6,768 nucleotides of DNA from the NCBI GenBank assembly GCA_017547345.1, contig JAFYPY010000116.1, forward strand, positions 1 through 6,768, read 5' to 3'. The notes under the pieces were generated by a model. The model ran no database searches. It was not told where the DNA came from and saw only the letters and a list, made by a program, of their open reading frames with translations. The position numbers and the translations under genes were made by a program. Each line of letters begins with the position of its first letter. Positions within the stretch are counted from its first letter, which is position 1. Below, in pieces: positions 1-6,486 of the stretch. Origin of the DNA: Bacillota bacterium (GTDB taxonomy: Bacteria; Bacillota_A; Clostridia; Peptostreptococcales; Anaerovoracaceae).

Positions 1-78
1 CATAATTTTTATTATGAGCTTGGTTTATTGTCGTTATGCGAGCCATACCAAATTTATAATTTCGGTAATTTTCTCCTA

Positions 79-1149
79 TTAATATTCTCTAGCCTCTTCT
101 TTACCGCTCATTATCCTAGCTGCACCATTTGCCAATGCTTCGAGTTCATCCTCTCCAGGCATAAGCACAAAAGTACCAATATGACCTGCATAGTCCTTAA
201 TCATTGAAGGAAGTTTCTTCGAATGAGCGGCACCACCAGTTAAGATAATCGCATCAACCTTACCTCTTAATGCAACTGACATCTGAGCAATAGATTTGGA
301 TACTTGGTATGCCATAGCCTCATATACCGTAGCAGCTCTCTTGTCACCGGCTTCAATCATTGCCTCGACTTCCCTGCAATCTGTTGTTCCAAGATATGAA
401 ACAAGGCCTCCTCTACCTGCAATTAGTTTTTCAACTTCTTCCTCTGTGTATTTTCCTGAGAAACAAAGCTTTGTCCAAAGAATTAGAGGGACTCCTCCTG
501 TTCTTTCAGGAGACATCGGCCCATCGTCGTAACTGGATACATCGATAATCTTTCCATTTTCATGTGCCGAAACTGTGATTCCTCCTCCCATATGGCAAAC
601 AAGAAGTCTCAGGTCTTTATAATCCACGCCTTTTGTTGCGGCATAATTCATCGCCTGTGCTCTCGCATTTAGTACGTGACAGCATCCATATCTCTCAATT
701 TCTGCAAGTCCGGAAACTTTTGCAACTTCGCTAAGTTCACACCCCATAGTGGAATCATATATAAATGAAGGGATTCCTAGTGGGTCTGCGATGTCAAAAG
801 CAAGCTGTGCACCCATGCTAGATGCATGTGGTGGGTTTTCAGGATCTCTCATAGCCTTACAAAGCGCAGGCGTTACCTTGTACCCTCCACCGTGAAGGCC
901 TATAATCATACCACCTCTTGCTACTACGGCATTTAAGTTTTTGATATCATAGTTATTCTTTGCCACAACCTGCTTGATTAGAGATTCTCTAAAATGAAGC
1001 TGCCCAAAAATTCCTTTCATTTCTTTTAGCTTATCTGCATCATGCGTGATAGTTTCTGTGAACAGCGGTACCATGTCTTGAAAAACCGCAATTTTTGTTG
1101 TTGTGGATCCAGGATTAATTGTTAAAATGTCCATTGTTTTAGTTTTCAT
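79..1149 (-). CDS. buk: Butyrate kinase
   Basis: This 356-residue protein, of usual family length, is an acetokinase-type (ASKHA) kinase. It converts butyryl phosphate plus ADP to butyrate plus ATP in the cytoplasm, the last ATP-yielding step of butyrate fermentation. Visible motifs are the N-terminal phosphate loop NPGSTTTK (12-19), ARGG (77-80), HMGGG (186-190), SPERTGG (213-219), CFSGKYTEEE (229-238) and the second nucleotide loop ILTGGAAHS (302-310). It ends in the typical EEAREY. The ATG at 1149 overlaps the nfo stop (TAATG) and has an AGGGGG ribosome binding site 8 nt upstream. A second Met at codon 6 is possible but less well placed. The stretch after Y131-D132 (STMGCELSE) differs from the PVVVDE I recall for well-known butyrate kinases. 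A branched-chain fatty acid kinase role is the main alternative. No phosphate butyryltransferase (ptb) gene is visible beside it. Confidence 0.93.
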   Translation of the reverse strand: MKTKTMDILTINPGSTTTKIAVFQDMVPLFTETITHDADKLKEMKGIFGQLHFRESLIKQVVAKNNYDIKNLNAVVARGGMIIGLHGGGYKVTPALCKAMRDPENPPHASSMGAQLAFDIADPLGIPSFIYDSTMGCELSEVAKVSGLAEIERYGCCHVLNARAQAMNYAATKGVDYKDLRLLVCHMGGGITVSAHENGKIIDVSSYDDGPMSPERTGGVPLILWTKLCFSGKYTEEEVEKLIAGRGGLVSYLGTTDCREVEAMIEAGDKRAATVYEAMAYQVSKSIAQMSVALRGKVDAIILTGGAAHSKKLPSMIKDYAGHIGTFVLMPGEDELEALANGAARIMSGKEEAREY

Positions 1150-1979
1150 TATAGCATCCCCCTAATCATTCTTATTTCTTCACCGTATCCTTCAAGGCTT
1201 TCCTGTGGCGTTTCTAAAACACATGGAAGGCCTTGTAGCCTTGGGTGAGATAGGATTCTTGCAAAAGCTTTTTTGCCGATATAGCCTTCTCCAATGCACG
1301 CATGTCTATCTTTATGTGCCTCGCATGGATTCTTGCTATCATTTATATGAAGGGCTTTTAGATAGTTAAGACCTATCACATTGTCAAACTCATCTAAAAC
1401 ACCATCCAAATCATTTACTATATCATACCCTGCATCATGTACATGACAGGTATCTAAACATACACCAATTTTATCTTTTAGCTTTACTCTATCAATAATA
1501 GCCTTGAGTTCTTCGAACTTTCCGCCTACTTCACTGCCCTTTCCTGCCATTGTTTCCAACAATACAACTGTTGTCTGCTCAGGCTTTAAGATTTCGTTAA
1601 GCATATCTGCTATCATCTCAATCCCCGCTTCAGTCCCTTGTCCAACATGACTTCCCGGATGGAAGTTGTAATAATTGCCCGGGACATATTCCATTCTCTC
1701 AAGGTCATCTGTCATTGCCATGTGTGCAAACTCCCTAGTCTTCGCATCCTTCGAACAAGGATTTAGCGTATAAGGTGCATGAGCGACAATTTTACCGAAG
1801 TTATTGGCTTCTGCTAGCTGTCTAAACTTTGCTACATCCTCTGGGTCTATAGCCTTTGCTTTTCCTCCCCTTGGATTTCTAGTAAAAAACTGCAGTGTAT
1901 CTGCTTTTATGGAAATTGCCTCCTTGGCCATGTTCTCATAACCTTTGGAGGACGTTAAGTGACATCCTAAATATACCAT
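1149..1979 (-). CDS. nfo: Deoxyribonuclease IV (endonuclease IV)
   Basis: This 276-residue, AP-endonuclease-2-type TIM barrel protein cleaves the DNA backbone 5' of abasic sites and trims blocked 3' ends in base excision repair. All nine zinc ligands of the family are present in order: H67 (AHAPY), H107 (FHPGSH), E142 ([11 protein letters not shown]), D176 and H179 (CLDTCH), H211 (LHINDSK), D224 and H226 ([10 protein letters not shown]) and E256 (LETP). The C-terminal [10 protein letters not shown] and ETP blocks are typical, and length matches E. coli Nfo closely. The ATG at 1979 overlaps the upstream nitroreductase stop (TAATG). A perfect AGGAGG lies at 1984-1989 with a short 4-nt spacer. 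The overlap on both sides suggests translational coupling with the nitroreductase and butyrate kinase genes. Confidence 0.96.
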   Translation of the reverse strand: MVYLGCHLTSSKGYENMAKEAISIKADTLQFFTRNPRGGKAKAIDPEDVAKFRQLAEANNFGKIVAHAPYTLNPCSKDAKTREFAHMAMTDDLERMEYVPGNYYNFHPGSHVGQGTEAGIEMIADMLNEILKPEQTTVVLLETMAGKGSEVGGKFEELKAIIDRVKLKDKIGVCLDTCHVHDAGYDIVNDLDGVLDEFDNVIGLNYLKALHINDSKNPCEAHKDRHACIGEGYIGKKAFARILSHPRLQGLPCVLETPQESLEGYGEEIRMIRGML

Positions 1980-2749
1980 TATACCTCCTGTTTTGCACCT
2001 ACCGATGCTAGATAAATAACCAATTCTTCGTCGCCATCTAGTCCAAGAACATCATCCATCATTTCTTGATTGTATATTCCGATAGCGCATACTCCTCTTT
2101 CAATAGATTCCCCTGCAATGTAAAGATTCTGACAAACATGACCTACATCAATCAAGATCTTCTTATGAGCCTGAACATCAAACTTCCACTCTGCACGATA
2201 CGGAATTGTACTCCACGCAAAAATAACAGAAGCTTTTCCTGCAAAATACGGTACAAAGGGCTGTCTTTCTGCCATAGTCATTTCATCTATCATTTTAGTC
2301 ATATCGCAGACTTCTTTTAAAAAAACTAATCTATGCTCGTACGGCTGATATCTGTATATACCTTGCGCAAGTCCTCTTACATTTTTAACAAAGATATAAG
2401 TTTCAAAAGTATTTGTAGCGCCAGCTGATGGTACAGTTCTCATAGCCTTGCCATTTTCATTGATGCCACGTATTCCTTGCGTTGCCCAAAGTAAGTACGA
2501 TAATTCTTCTAGAGTTATTGCTTCATCAATATATTTTCTAACGCTCTTTCTCTCCCCTATACACTGGCGTACATTTGGTTTTGTAAGTTCACATACGCTT
2601 GGTGCAGGTAATTCTATGAATATCGCATCTGCTTCAGTTTCTTTCTGAGGAGCTGGCTGTAAAACACCTTGCGATGCACCTGTTTTTACACCCTTTAGCA
2701 TGTTAAAGTCTGTCTTTAAAAAAGCTCTTTGTTCTTCAAATCTTCCCAT
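1979..2749 (-). CDS. SagB-like nitroreductase family flavoprotein
   Basis: This 256-residue protein belongs to the FMN-dependent nitroreductase fold, closest in appearance to the SagB/ThcOx-type dehydrogenase branch. It has an N-terminal extension of about 60 residues. The FMN-phosphate motif ERKSVRKY (66-73) follows, then the [11 protein letters not shown] helix (83-93), [12 protein letters not shown] (107-118), GIYRY (130-134) and a C-terminal [12 protein letters not shown] strand. Such enzymes oxidise or reduce small substrates with FMN and NAD(P)H; the substrate cannot be read from sequence. SagB proper makes azoles in ribosomal peptides together with a cyclodehydratase, and none is encoded here, so a stand-alone redox role is more likely. 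The ATG at 2749 has AAGGGA 7 nt upstream, inside the end of the preceding gene. The stop overlaps the nfo start. Confidence 0.85.
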   Translation of the reverse strand: MGRFEEQRAFLKTDFNMLKGVKTGASQGVLQPAPQKETEADAIFIELPAPSVCELTKPNVRQCIGERKSVRKYIDEAITLEELSYLLWATQGIRGINENGKAMRTVPSAGATNTFETYIFVKNVRGLAQGIYRYQPYEHRLVFLKEVCDMTKMIDEMTMAERQPFVPYFAGKASVIFAWSTIPYRAEWKFDVQAHKKILIDVGHVCQNLYIAGESIERGVCAIGIYNQEMMDDVLGLDGDEELVIYLASVGAKQEV

Positions 2750-2751
2750 AA

Positions 2752-3375
2752 TTACATCCCTTCCATTATATCATCAAGCCATCTTGCGCCAATGTTCAAT
2801 CTAGCTTTAGAAAAACTTTCTATATTATAATCGTAAATCGCCAAGTCCTTCATAAAGACACTAATAAATTGTATGTTTTCATAAAAATTCTCATGTTCAA
2901 AAGCCTCGTTTAGCATCTTGCCATCAAAGGTATACACCTCAAGAATTCCTCCAGCTAATACGCCTTCATTATTTAGCCAATTATATAAAAAGTTTAATAT
3001 TTCATTTGTTGGTTCAGCGCATATAGTTAACGCTGAATCCTCATATAAGTCGTATAGTAGTTGAAAAGAGGCAACTCTTCTAACATTTACTCTCTTGTAA
3101 GCCTTTCTTACTTTATAGAAATTTCTAGTTATCAGTTTCCTACGATTAATTCCAATAACAGCTACAAGTAAAAAGCATATAACCATAATCAAAACGCCCG
3201 GCATAACATATCCCAAAGTCATAAGCGTTGGTGCCACAAGTATAGGCGCAAGAATTAGTACTGCCAATAATATATCATAGAACTTCTGGAAATTCTTCTG
3301 AGCCGCCCCTTTAGGCAGGTTTGTCACTACGTTATGCAAATAGTGTTCATAGGTCTTGTTGTCTTGACTATTCAT
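2752..3375 (-). CDS. Uncharacterised membrane protein with two TM helices
   Basis: I do not recognise this 207-residue protein. After a hydrophilic N-terminus of about 32 residues come two closely spaced hydrophobic helices, roughly 35-54 (ILLAVLILAPILVAP) and 57-76 (VMPGVLIMVICFLLVAVIG), joined by a very short turn. A basic stretch (NRRKLITRNFYKVRKAYKRVNVRR) follows, which by the positive-inside rule puts both termini in the cytoplasm. The remaining 105 or so residues are a soluble alpha/beta-looking domain ending in ARWLDDIMEGM. No catalytic motif stands out. The ATG at 3375 is supported by AGGTGAG at 3381-3387. Its stop lies 2 nt before the nitroreductase start, so the two are probably translated together. 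The gene is real by its place in the operon and its ribosome binding site; its function is unknown. Confidence 0.8.
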   Translation of the reverse strand: MNSQDNKTYEHYLHNVVTNLPKGAAQKNFQKFYDILLAVLILAPILVAPTLMTLGYVMPGVLIMVICFLLVAVIGINRRKLITRNFYKVRKAYKRVNVRRVASFQLLYDLYEDSALTICAEPTNEILNFLYNWLNNEGVLAGGILEVYTFDGKMLNEAFEHENFYENIQFISVFMKDLAIYDYNIESFSKARLNIGARWLDDIMEGM

Positions 3376-3418
3376 TTAGACTCACCTAATCTCTTTCAGT
3401 GTCTATATAACTTATCTT

Positions 3419-4060
3419 TTAGTCCTGGTAAAACTCTTTTAACTTATCCTTTAGCCAAAGTGTAATATTACAAGTTAGTCCCCAAATTAGCTGTGCACCT
3501 TCTGCATCCTTATATGGATAGTGCATGATTGGAATCGCCGTTCTTCCAACTCTCCACTTGTAATTAGGATCTATGCCTGTTTCTTCATATGGAAAATCAT
3601 CTACTTTCTGAATAACATCGTGCTCGTAGATAAGCGGTTTTGTGTTCTCAAAGAATTCATAAGGCACTGTGAATACCTTTGCTACTTCATCTGGGTTTAT
3701 ATTAATATCTTTCAGCGTTTCTTCATCTATTACACCTATAACAGTGTGCATAGTAATATTTCTCACTTCGAATAGTGAATCGAACTGACCAAGAACCCTA
3801 ATCTTATCCTGAGGGATACCAATTTCCTCTTCTGTCTCACGAAGTGCACTTTCTATAGGAGTCTCTCCTTTTTCCATTACACCTCCTGGAAAACATACAT
3901 CGCCCGGCTGAGTCTTAATCTTTGTAGAACGCTGTTCATATAGAATATGAAGCTTACCGTCTATCTCTACTAGTGGTATTAGTACACTGCAATTCTTACG
4001 CTTGCCGATATCTCCAGGTTTTCTATTTTCCATAAATTTTTCAATCTTACTAATATTCAT
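3419..4060 (-). CDS. Nudix hydrolase, CoA-diphosphatase-like
   Basis: This 213-residue Nudix protein hydrolyses a nucleoside diphosphate linked to another moiety. The Nudix box fits the consensus exactly in spacing: G60, E66, then R74-E75, E78-E79 and G81 (RETEEEIGI), which bind the catalytic divalent metal. Just before it, ILYEQRSTKIKTQPGDVCFPGG (39-60) resembles the UPF0035 signature of NudL/YeaB-type coenzyme A diphosphatases, which split CoA into 4'-phosphopantetheine and 3',5'-ADP. The CoA substrate is therefore a family-based inference, and other nucleotide substrates are possible. The ATG at 4060 has GAGG 6 nt upstream, and that site overlaps the end of the metallophosphoesterase gene (3-nt gap). 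A 43-nt spacer separates it from the next gene, the largest gap inside this gene cluster. Confidence 0.88.
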   Translation of the reverse strand: MNISKIEKFMENRKPGDIGKRKNCSVLIPLVEIDGKLHILYEQRSTKIKTQPGDVCFPGGVMEKGETPIESALRETEEEIGIPQDKIRVLGQFDSLFEVRNITMHTVIGVIDEETLKDININPDEVAKVFTVPYEFFENTKPLIYEHDVIQKVDDFPYEETGIDPNYKWRVGRTAIPIMHYPYKDAEGAQLIWGLTCNITLWLKDKLKEFYQD

Positions 4061-4063
4061 AAA

Positions 4064-4909
4064 TTACCTCGCTTGTAATTCTATTAATACCACTTCTGGT
4101 CTATTATTAAAACGCACGGGGAACAAGCTATTGCCGATTCCTCTACTCACAATCATGTTTGTTTCTTCCTCTATATATAAGCCGCCGTCATACTTTGGAA
4201 AGAAGCCCTGATGCGGTGCGATTATTCCACCAATAAATGGAAGTCTTATCTGTCCTCCGTGAGTATGGCCTGACAATGCTAAGTCCATTCCTGCTTCAAA
4301 GTACAATTCAAAGTATTCCGGTCTATGAGATAATAATATTTTGTAATTATCATCTTCCTTAGACAATTTACTTAAATATAAATTTAATATTTCGCCTTCC
4401 TCTGTGTAGATGTAGCCAGATTCTAAGCTAGGATCGCTCAACCCAATTATTGTTAAGCTTTCATCTTCTTTGCTTATGGTTGCTTTTTCATTTTCTAAGA
4501 TTATGACACCTATTTCTTTGAGCCCTTCTTTTAGCTCTTCGTATTCCAAAACCCTGAGTTCATGATTTCCGTTAACATAGTAACAAGGTGCTATCTTAAT
4601 AGCTTCCCTGGCAAAGTCTAGGGCAACCTGAATATCCACTCTTCTAGAATCTATCATATCCCCAGTGATGGCTATAATGTCTGGATCAGCTTCTTTTAGC
4701 AAAGCAAGCAGCTTTTCGTTATCGTCTCCTATTTCTGCATTATGCAAGTCAGAGATTTGAGCTATCATAAATCCGTCAAATTCACTTGGGAGTTTATAGG
4801 ATTTAATCGCGTGTTTATTTAATTCTAAAGCAGTATTGCCCCATATTGTCCACACCATTAATATTATTAACAGTATGGCTAGAGCAATCATCAATCTCTT
4901 TATTGCCAC
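4064..4909 (-). CDS. Membrane-anchored metallophosphoesterase (YkuE/YaeI-like)
   Basis: This is a calcineurin-like phosphoesterase with one N-terminal transmembrane anchor, about residues 6-24 (LMIALAILLIILMVWTIWG). The dinuclear metal-site motifs follow in order: DLH (54-56), GD (83-84), GNHE (113-116), H194 (LLSHRPE) and GHTHGGQ (213-219). The long spacing and the GHTHGGQIRLP block are typical of YkuE/YaeI-type proteins, some of which act on membrane lipid pyrophosphates or phosphodiesters; the substrate here is unknown. The frame stays open to a TTG at 4921, but nothing like a ribosome binding site precedes that codon. GGAG at 4916-4919 lies 6 nt before a GTG at 4907-4909, so I choose GTG, giving 281 residues. 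It is the first gene of the minus-strand operon, about 30 nt from its predicted transcript start. Confidence 0.88.
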   Translation of the reverse strand: MAIKRLMIALAILLIILMVWTIWGNTALELNKHAIKSYKLPSEFDGFMIAQISDLHNAEIGDDNEKLLALLKEADPDIIAITGDMIDSRRVDIQVALDFAREAIKIAPCYYVNGNHELRVLEYEELKEGLKEIGVIILENEKATISKEDESLTIIGLSDPSLESGYIYTEEGEILNLYLSKLSKEDDNYKILLSHRPEYFELYFEAGMDLALSGHTHGGQIRLPFIGGIIAPHQGFFPKYDGGLYIEEETNMIVSRGIGNSLFPVRFNNRPEVVLIELQAR

Positions 4910-4944
4910 AACAATCTCCAAATCTAGATACTTTTCTAATATTT

Positions 4945-4973
4945 ATTATTGCACAAAACAGGTTAATTCTCAA
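4945..4973 (-). promoter_or_regulatory. Sigma-A-type promoter of the six-gene minus-strand operon
   Basis: Reading the minus strand, TTGAGA (4968-4973) and AATAAT (4945-4950) each match the consensus at five of six positions and are separated by exactly 17 nt. The predicted start of transcription is near 4938, giving an untranslated leader of about 30 nt before the GTG of the metallophosphoesterase gene. No other equally good promoter was seen within the cluster. Confidence 0.7.
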
Positions 4974-4990
4974 CTGAGTTGTGATATACT
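4963..4990 (+). promoter_or_regulatory. Extended -10 promoter for the glyoxalase gene
   Basis: TATACT (4985-4990) preceded by TGA forms an extended -10 element (TGATATACT). The -35 region near 4963 (TTAATT) is weak, which an extended -10 can tolerate. The element lies back to back with the divergent operon promoter, and the two -35 regions touch around 4968. Confidence 0.5.
4971..4981. repeat. Inverted repeat CAACTGAGTTG
   Basis: Two perfect 5-bp arms flank a single G. The repeat overlaps the -35 of the minus-strand operon promoter and lies just upstream of the glyoxalase -10, so it could be an operator. It is short enough to be chance. Confidence 0.3.
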
Positions 4991-5003
4991 TTATAGTATA
5001 AAG
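4989..5003. repeat. Inverted repeat CTTTATAGTATAAAG over the glyoxalase start region
   Basis: Perfect 7-bp arms flank a central G. It overlaps the end of the glyoxalase -10 and the predicted transcription start near 4997, a usual place for a repressor site. An overlapping 6-bp repeat, TATACT-TTAT-AGTATA, occupies 4985-5000. The AT-rich composition lowers its significance. Confidence 0.4.
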
Positions 5004-5028
5004 ACTAATATAAAGGATGGGCAAACTT

Positions 5029-5397
5029 ATGAAATTCAAAATGTATCACGAAAACTATAATGTTCTTGATTTAGATAAATCTTTAGAATTCTACGAAAAG
5101 GCTCTCGGCCTTAAACCTGTTAGACGCATCGAAGCAGAAGATGGCTCTTATATCATTGTTTTTGTTGGAAACGACACTACAGATTTCCAGCTAGAACTTA
5201 CATGGATTAGAGATAGAGAAGAACCTTACAATCTTGGTGATGAAGAATTCCACCTTGCATTCCACACTGACGATTATGAAGCAGCTCATAAACTTCATGA
5301 AGAAATGGGTTGCATCTGCTTTGAAAACGAGGAAATGGGTCTTTACTTCATTCAGGACCCAGATGGTTACTGGTTAGAAATCGTCCCGGAAAGATAA
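5029..5397 (+). CDS. gloA: VOC-family glyoxalase-like protein (lactoylglutathione lyase type)
   Basis: This 122-residue protein has the vicinal oxygen chelate fold and resembles short clostridial glyoxalase I enzymes, which convert a hemithioacetal of methylglyoxal into an S-lactoyl thioester. Two beta-alpha-beta-beta-beta modules are visible. Candidate metal ligands match glyoxalase I: H7 (MYHENYNV), E56 (QLELTW), H75 (FHLAFH) and E117 (YWLEIV). FIQDPDGYWLEI near the C-terminus is typical. An in-frame ATG at 5017 directly abuts the AAAGGA ribosome binding site (5012-5017), so it cannot be served by it; the ATG at 5029 is the better start. It is transcribed divergently from the minus-strand operon. 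Other VOC roles, such as a dioxygenase or resistance protein, cannot be excluded, since a low-GC anaerobe may lack glutathione. Confidence 0.82.
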   Translation: MKFKMYHENYNVLDLDKSLEFYEKALGLKPVRRIEAEDGSYIIVFVGNDTTDFQLELTWIRDREEPYNLGDEEFHLAFHTDDYEAAHKLHEEMGCICFENEEMGLYFIQDPDGYWLEIVPER

Positions 5398-5426
5398 TCA
5401 TCGATATTCTTCTTTTCAAAAGAGTG
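5398..5426. other. Gap after the glyoxalase gene without a clear terminator
   Basis: Only a TCTTTT-C-AAAAGA palindrome with a one-base loop and a weak CAAAAG/CTTTTG pairing (5417-5422 with 5431-5436) are visible. Neither is a convincing terminator, so some transcripts may read from the glyoxalase gene into the transporter leader. Confidence 0.35.
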
Positions 5427-5456
5427 TCGACTTTTGGTATATTTTAGTGTTATAAT
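5427..5456 (+). promoter_or_regulatory. Promoter of the DMT transporter gene
   Basis: A perfect TATAAT (5451-5456) is preceded by TGT, making an extended -10. TCGACT (5427-5432) matches the -35 consensus at four of six positions with an 18-nt spacer. The transcript would begin near 5463, leaving a leader of about 95 nt before the transporter start codon. Confidence 0.65.
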
Positions 5457-5491
5457 GCTCGGGTGGCCTTAAAGCCATTAAAGAGATTTTG

Positions 5492-5535
5492 AAAAATCCG
5501 CCTAGTACGCCTAGTAATAGACGGGTTTTTATTTT
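5492..5535 (+). terminator. Intrinsic-terminator-like hairpin inside the transporter leader
   Basis: A 9-bp stem with one G-U pair (5492-5500 with 5522-5530) is closed by A-U pairs into the U-rich tract TTTTTATTTT. It lies between the promoter and the transporter ribosome binding site, so it would stop transcription before the gene rather than after one. The 21-nt loop region holds an additional 4-bp stem. Confidence 0.5.
5499..5516 (+). repeat. Tandem 9-nt direct repeat CGCCTAGTA
   Basis: Two exact, adjacent copies (5499-5507 and 5508-5516) sit in the loop region of the leader terminator. Either copy can pair with the GGGUG at the 5' end of the leader, which would shift the fold. Confidence 0.6.
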
Positions 5536-5556
5536 GTAAATAGGAGAACTAGTTTT

Positions 5557-6468
5557 ATGTGGCTAATTTTTACTTTAGCAACAACATTAATTTGGGGTCT
5601 TGCAGAACTTTTCTATAAGATGGGCTCCCACGAAGACGAAAAACACGGACACCTAAAGGTTGTTATTTTGGTAGGTGCGGTAATGGGTATCCACGCAGTA
5701 TTTACACTGTTAACATCAGATATTGCCTATGACCCGATGAACTTAATCGCGTACTTACCGGTTTCATTATGTTATATCTTATCTATGGCTTGTTCATTCT
5801 TTGGTATTAGATTTATCAAAGAATCCTTATCCGACCCAGTAGAAAACACTGCAGGCGCGATGTGCTCTGTGCTTTGCTTCCTTTTCCTTGGTGAAAGCAT
5901 CTCCATGCCAGTATGGATTGCAATCGGTGTAATCGCTGTTGGTATCATCGGTGTAGGTTACACAGAAAAGACTACAGACTTAGATAGAAGAGAAAGATTA
6001 GGAAAAAGACTTGCAACTATCTCTTTTGCGATGCCTTTCTGCTATGCAATTATTGACGCATTCGGAAGTTTCCTTGACATCTTCTTCCTTGAAATGGAGA
6101 CAAGCCCGCTAATCGGTGTAAATGAAGAAAACATCGAATTAGTTGCAAATATCTCTTACGAATTAACATTTGCAATCGTTGGTATTGTTCTATTCATCTT
6201 CATGAAGTTAATGAAGGTTAAATTCGAATTACCTAAGCAGAAGTCCAAGATCGCTGCTGCTGTTTGCGAAACAGCTGGTCAGTTAACTTACGTATACGCA
6301 ATGAGTGGAAATGGCGCGATCGCAGCACCAATCATCTCTTCCGTTTGCGTAGTATCATTACTATTATCCAGAATCGTTCTTAAGGAAAGACTTACAAACA
6401 GACAGTACTTATTTATCAGCATCATTATCGTTGGTATTTTAATGCTAGCTGTACTTGAAGGCGAATAA
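5557..6468 (+). CDS. DMT superfamily (EamA-type) transporter
   Basis: This 303-residue integral membrane protein shows about ten hydrophobic segments in two EamA-like halves. The first half begins at the very N-terminus (WLIFTLATTLIWGLAELFYK) and runs to about residue 135. A charged cytoplasmic link (TEKTTDLDRRERLGKR) leads into the second half. The second half ends with a typical EamA signature, SRIVLKERLTNRQYLFISIIIVGILML. An acidic loop (about 178-197, EMETSPLIGVNEENIEL) interrupts the second half. Family members export or import metabolites, amino acids or drugs; the substrate cannot be read here. TAGGAGA (5541-5547) lies about 10 nt before the ATG. The gene has its own promoter and structured leader upstream and an intrinsic terminator downstream, so it is a single-gene unit with its own control. 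Confidence 0.88.
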   Translation: MWLIFTLATTLIWGLAELFYKMGSHEDEKHGHLKVVILVGAVMGIHAVFTLLTSDIAYDPMNLIAYLPVSLCYILSMACSFFGIRFIKESLSDPVENTAGAMCSVLCFLFLGESISMPVWIAIGVIAVGIIGVGYTEKTTDLDRRERLGKRLATISFAMPFCYAIIDAFGSFLDIFFLEMETSPLIGVNEENIELVANISYELTFAIVGIVLFIFMKLMKVKFELPKQKSKIAAAVCETAGQLTYVYAMSGNGAIAAPIISSVCVVSLLLSRIVLKERLTNRQYLFISIIIVGILMLAVLEGE

Positions 6469-6486
6469 TAAAATACGTTTATTCAT

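Larger units (their letters stand above)
5461..5540 (+). promoter_or_regulatory. Structured leader RNA with terminator-like hairpin (candidate riboswitch/attenuator)
   Basis: The transporter leader can form hairpin P1 (5462-5467 with 5474-5479, loop CUUAAA) and hairpin P2 (GAUUUU 5485-5490 with AAAAUC 5493-5498, small loop). A terminator-like stem pairs AAAAAUCCG (5492-5500) with CGGGUUUUU (5522-5530). It carries an inner CUAG/CUAG stem (5502-5505 with 5511-5514) and ends in a TTTTTATTTT tract (5526-5535). P2, and a pairing of GGGUGG (5461-5466) with CCGCCU (5498-5503), use the same bases as the terminator's left arm, so the folds are mutually exclusive. That is the usual design of transcription attenuation. 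The ligand is unknown. A guanidine-sensing class such as guanidine-IV is one hypothesis, given the downstream exporter-like gene, but I did not verify its consensus. Confidence 0.55.

Noticed and set aside
1..16. Perfect palindrome CATAAT-TTTT-ATTATG at the window edge.
   Set aside because: It is short and AT-rich, with no GC stem or T tract after it on the minus strand. It is unlikely to be the operon terminator.
2..46. A possible downstream gene start on the minus strand (ATG at 44-46, encoding MARITTINQ...) after buk, with AGGAG near 71-75.
   Set aside because: The AGGAG is about 25 nt from this ATG and no closer start codon fits it. Only 15 codons are visible and I recognise no family, so I do not call it.
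296..548. Overlapping open frames on the plus strand opposite butyrate kinase.
   Set aside because: They are antisense to a well-conserved gene, lack ribosome binding sites and resemble no protein. The same holds for the open frames opposite the nitroreductase, Nudix and phosphoesterase genes.
3408..3448. Direct repeat TAACTTATC at 3408-3416 and 3440-3448.
   Set aside because: The second copy is inside the Nudix coding region, and two copies of a 9-mer in AT-rich DNA are not notable.
4910..4921. An upstream TTG start for the metallophosphoesterase.
   Set aside because: No ribosome binding site precedes it, while GGAG lies just where a site for the GTG at 4907-4909 should be.
5017..5028. An earlier ATG for the glyoxalase gene.
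   Set aside because: It directly abuts the only ribosome binding site, leaving no spacer. The next ATG (5029) is better placed and keeps the metal-binding His.
5411..5436. Terminator for the glyoxalase gene from the CTTTTCAAAAG palindrome or the CAAAAG/CTTTTG pairing.
   Set aside because: One has a one-base loop and the other a weak AT stem without a T run. Both lie over the next promoter.
5461..5490. A leader peptide in the transporter leader (GTG GCC TTA ... TGA).
   Set aside because: There is no ribosome binding site, since the transcript would begin at about the same place, and no run of regulatory codons.
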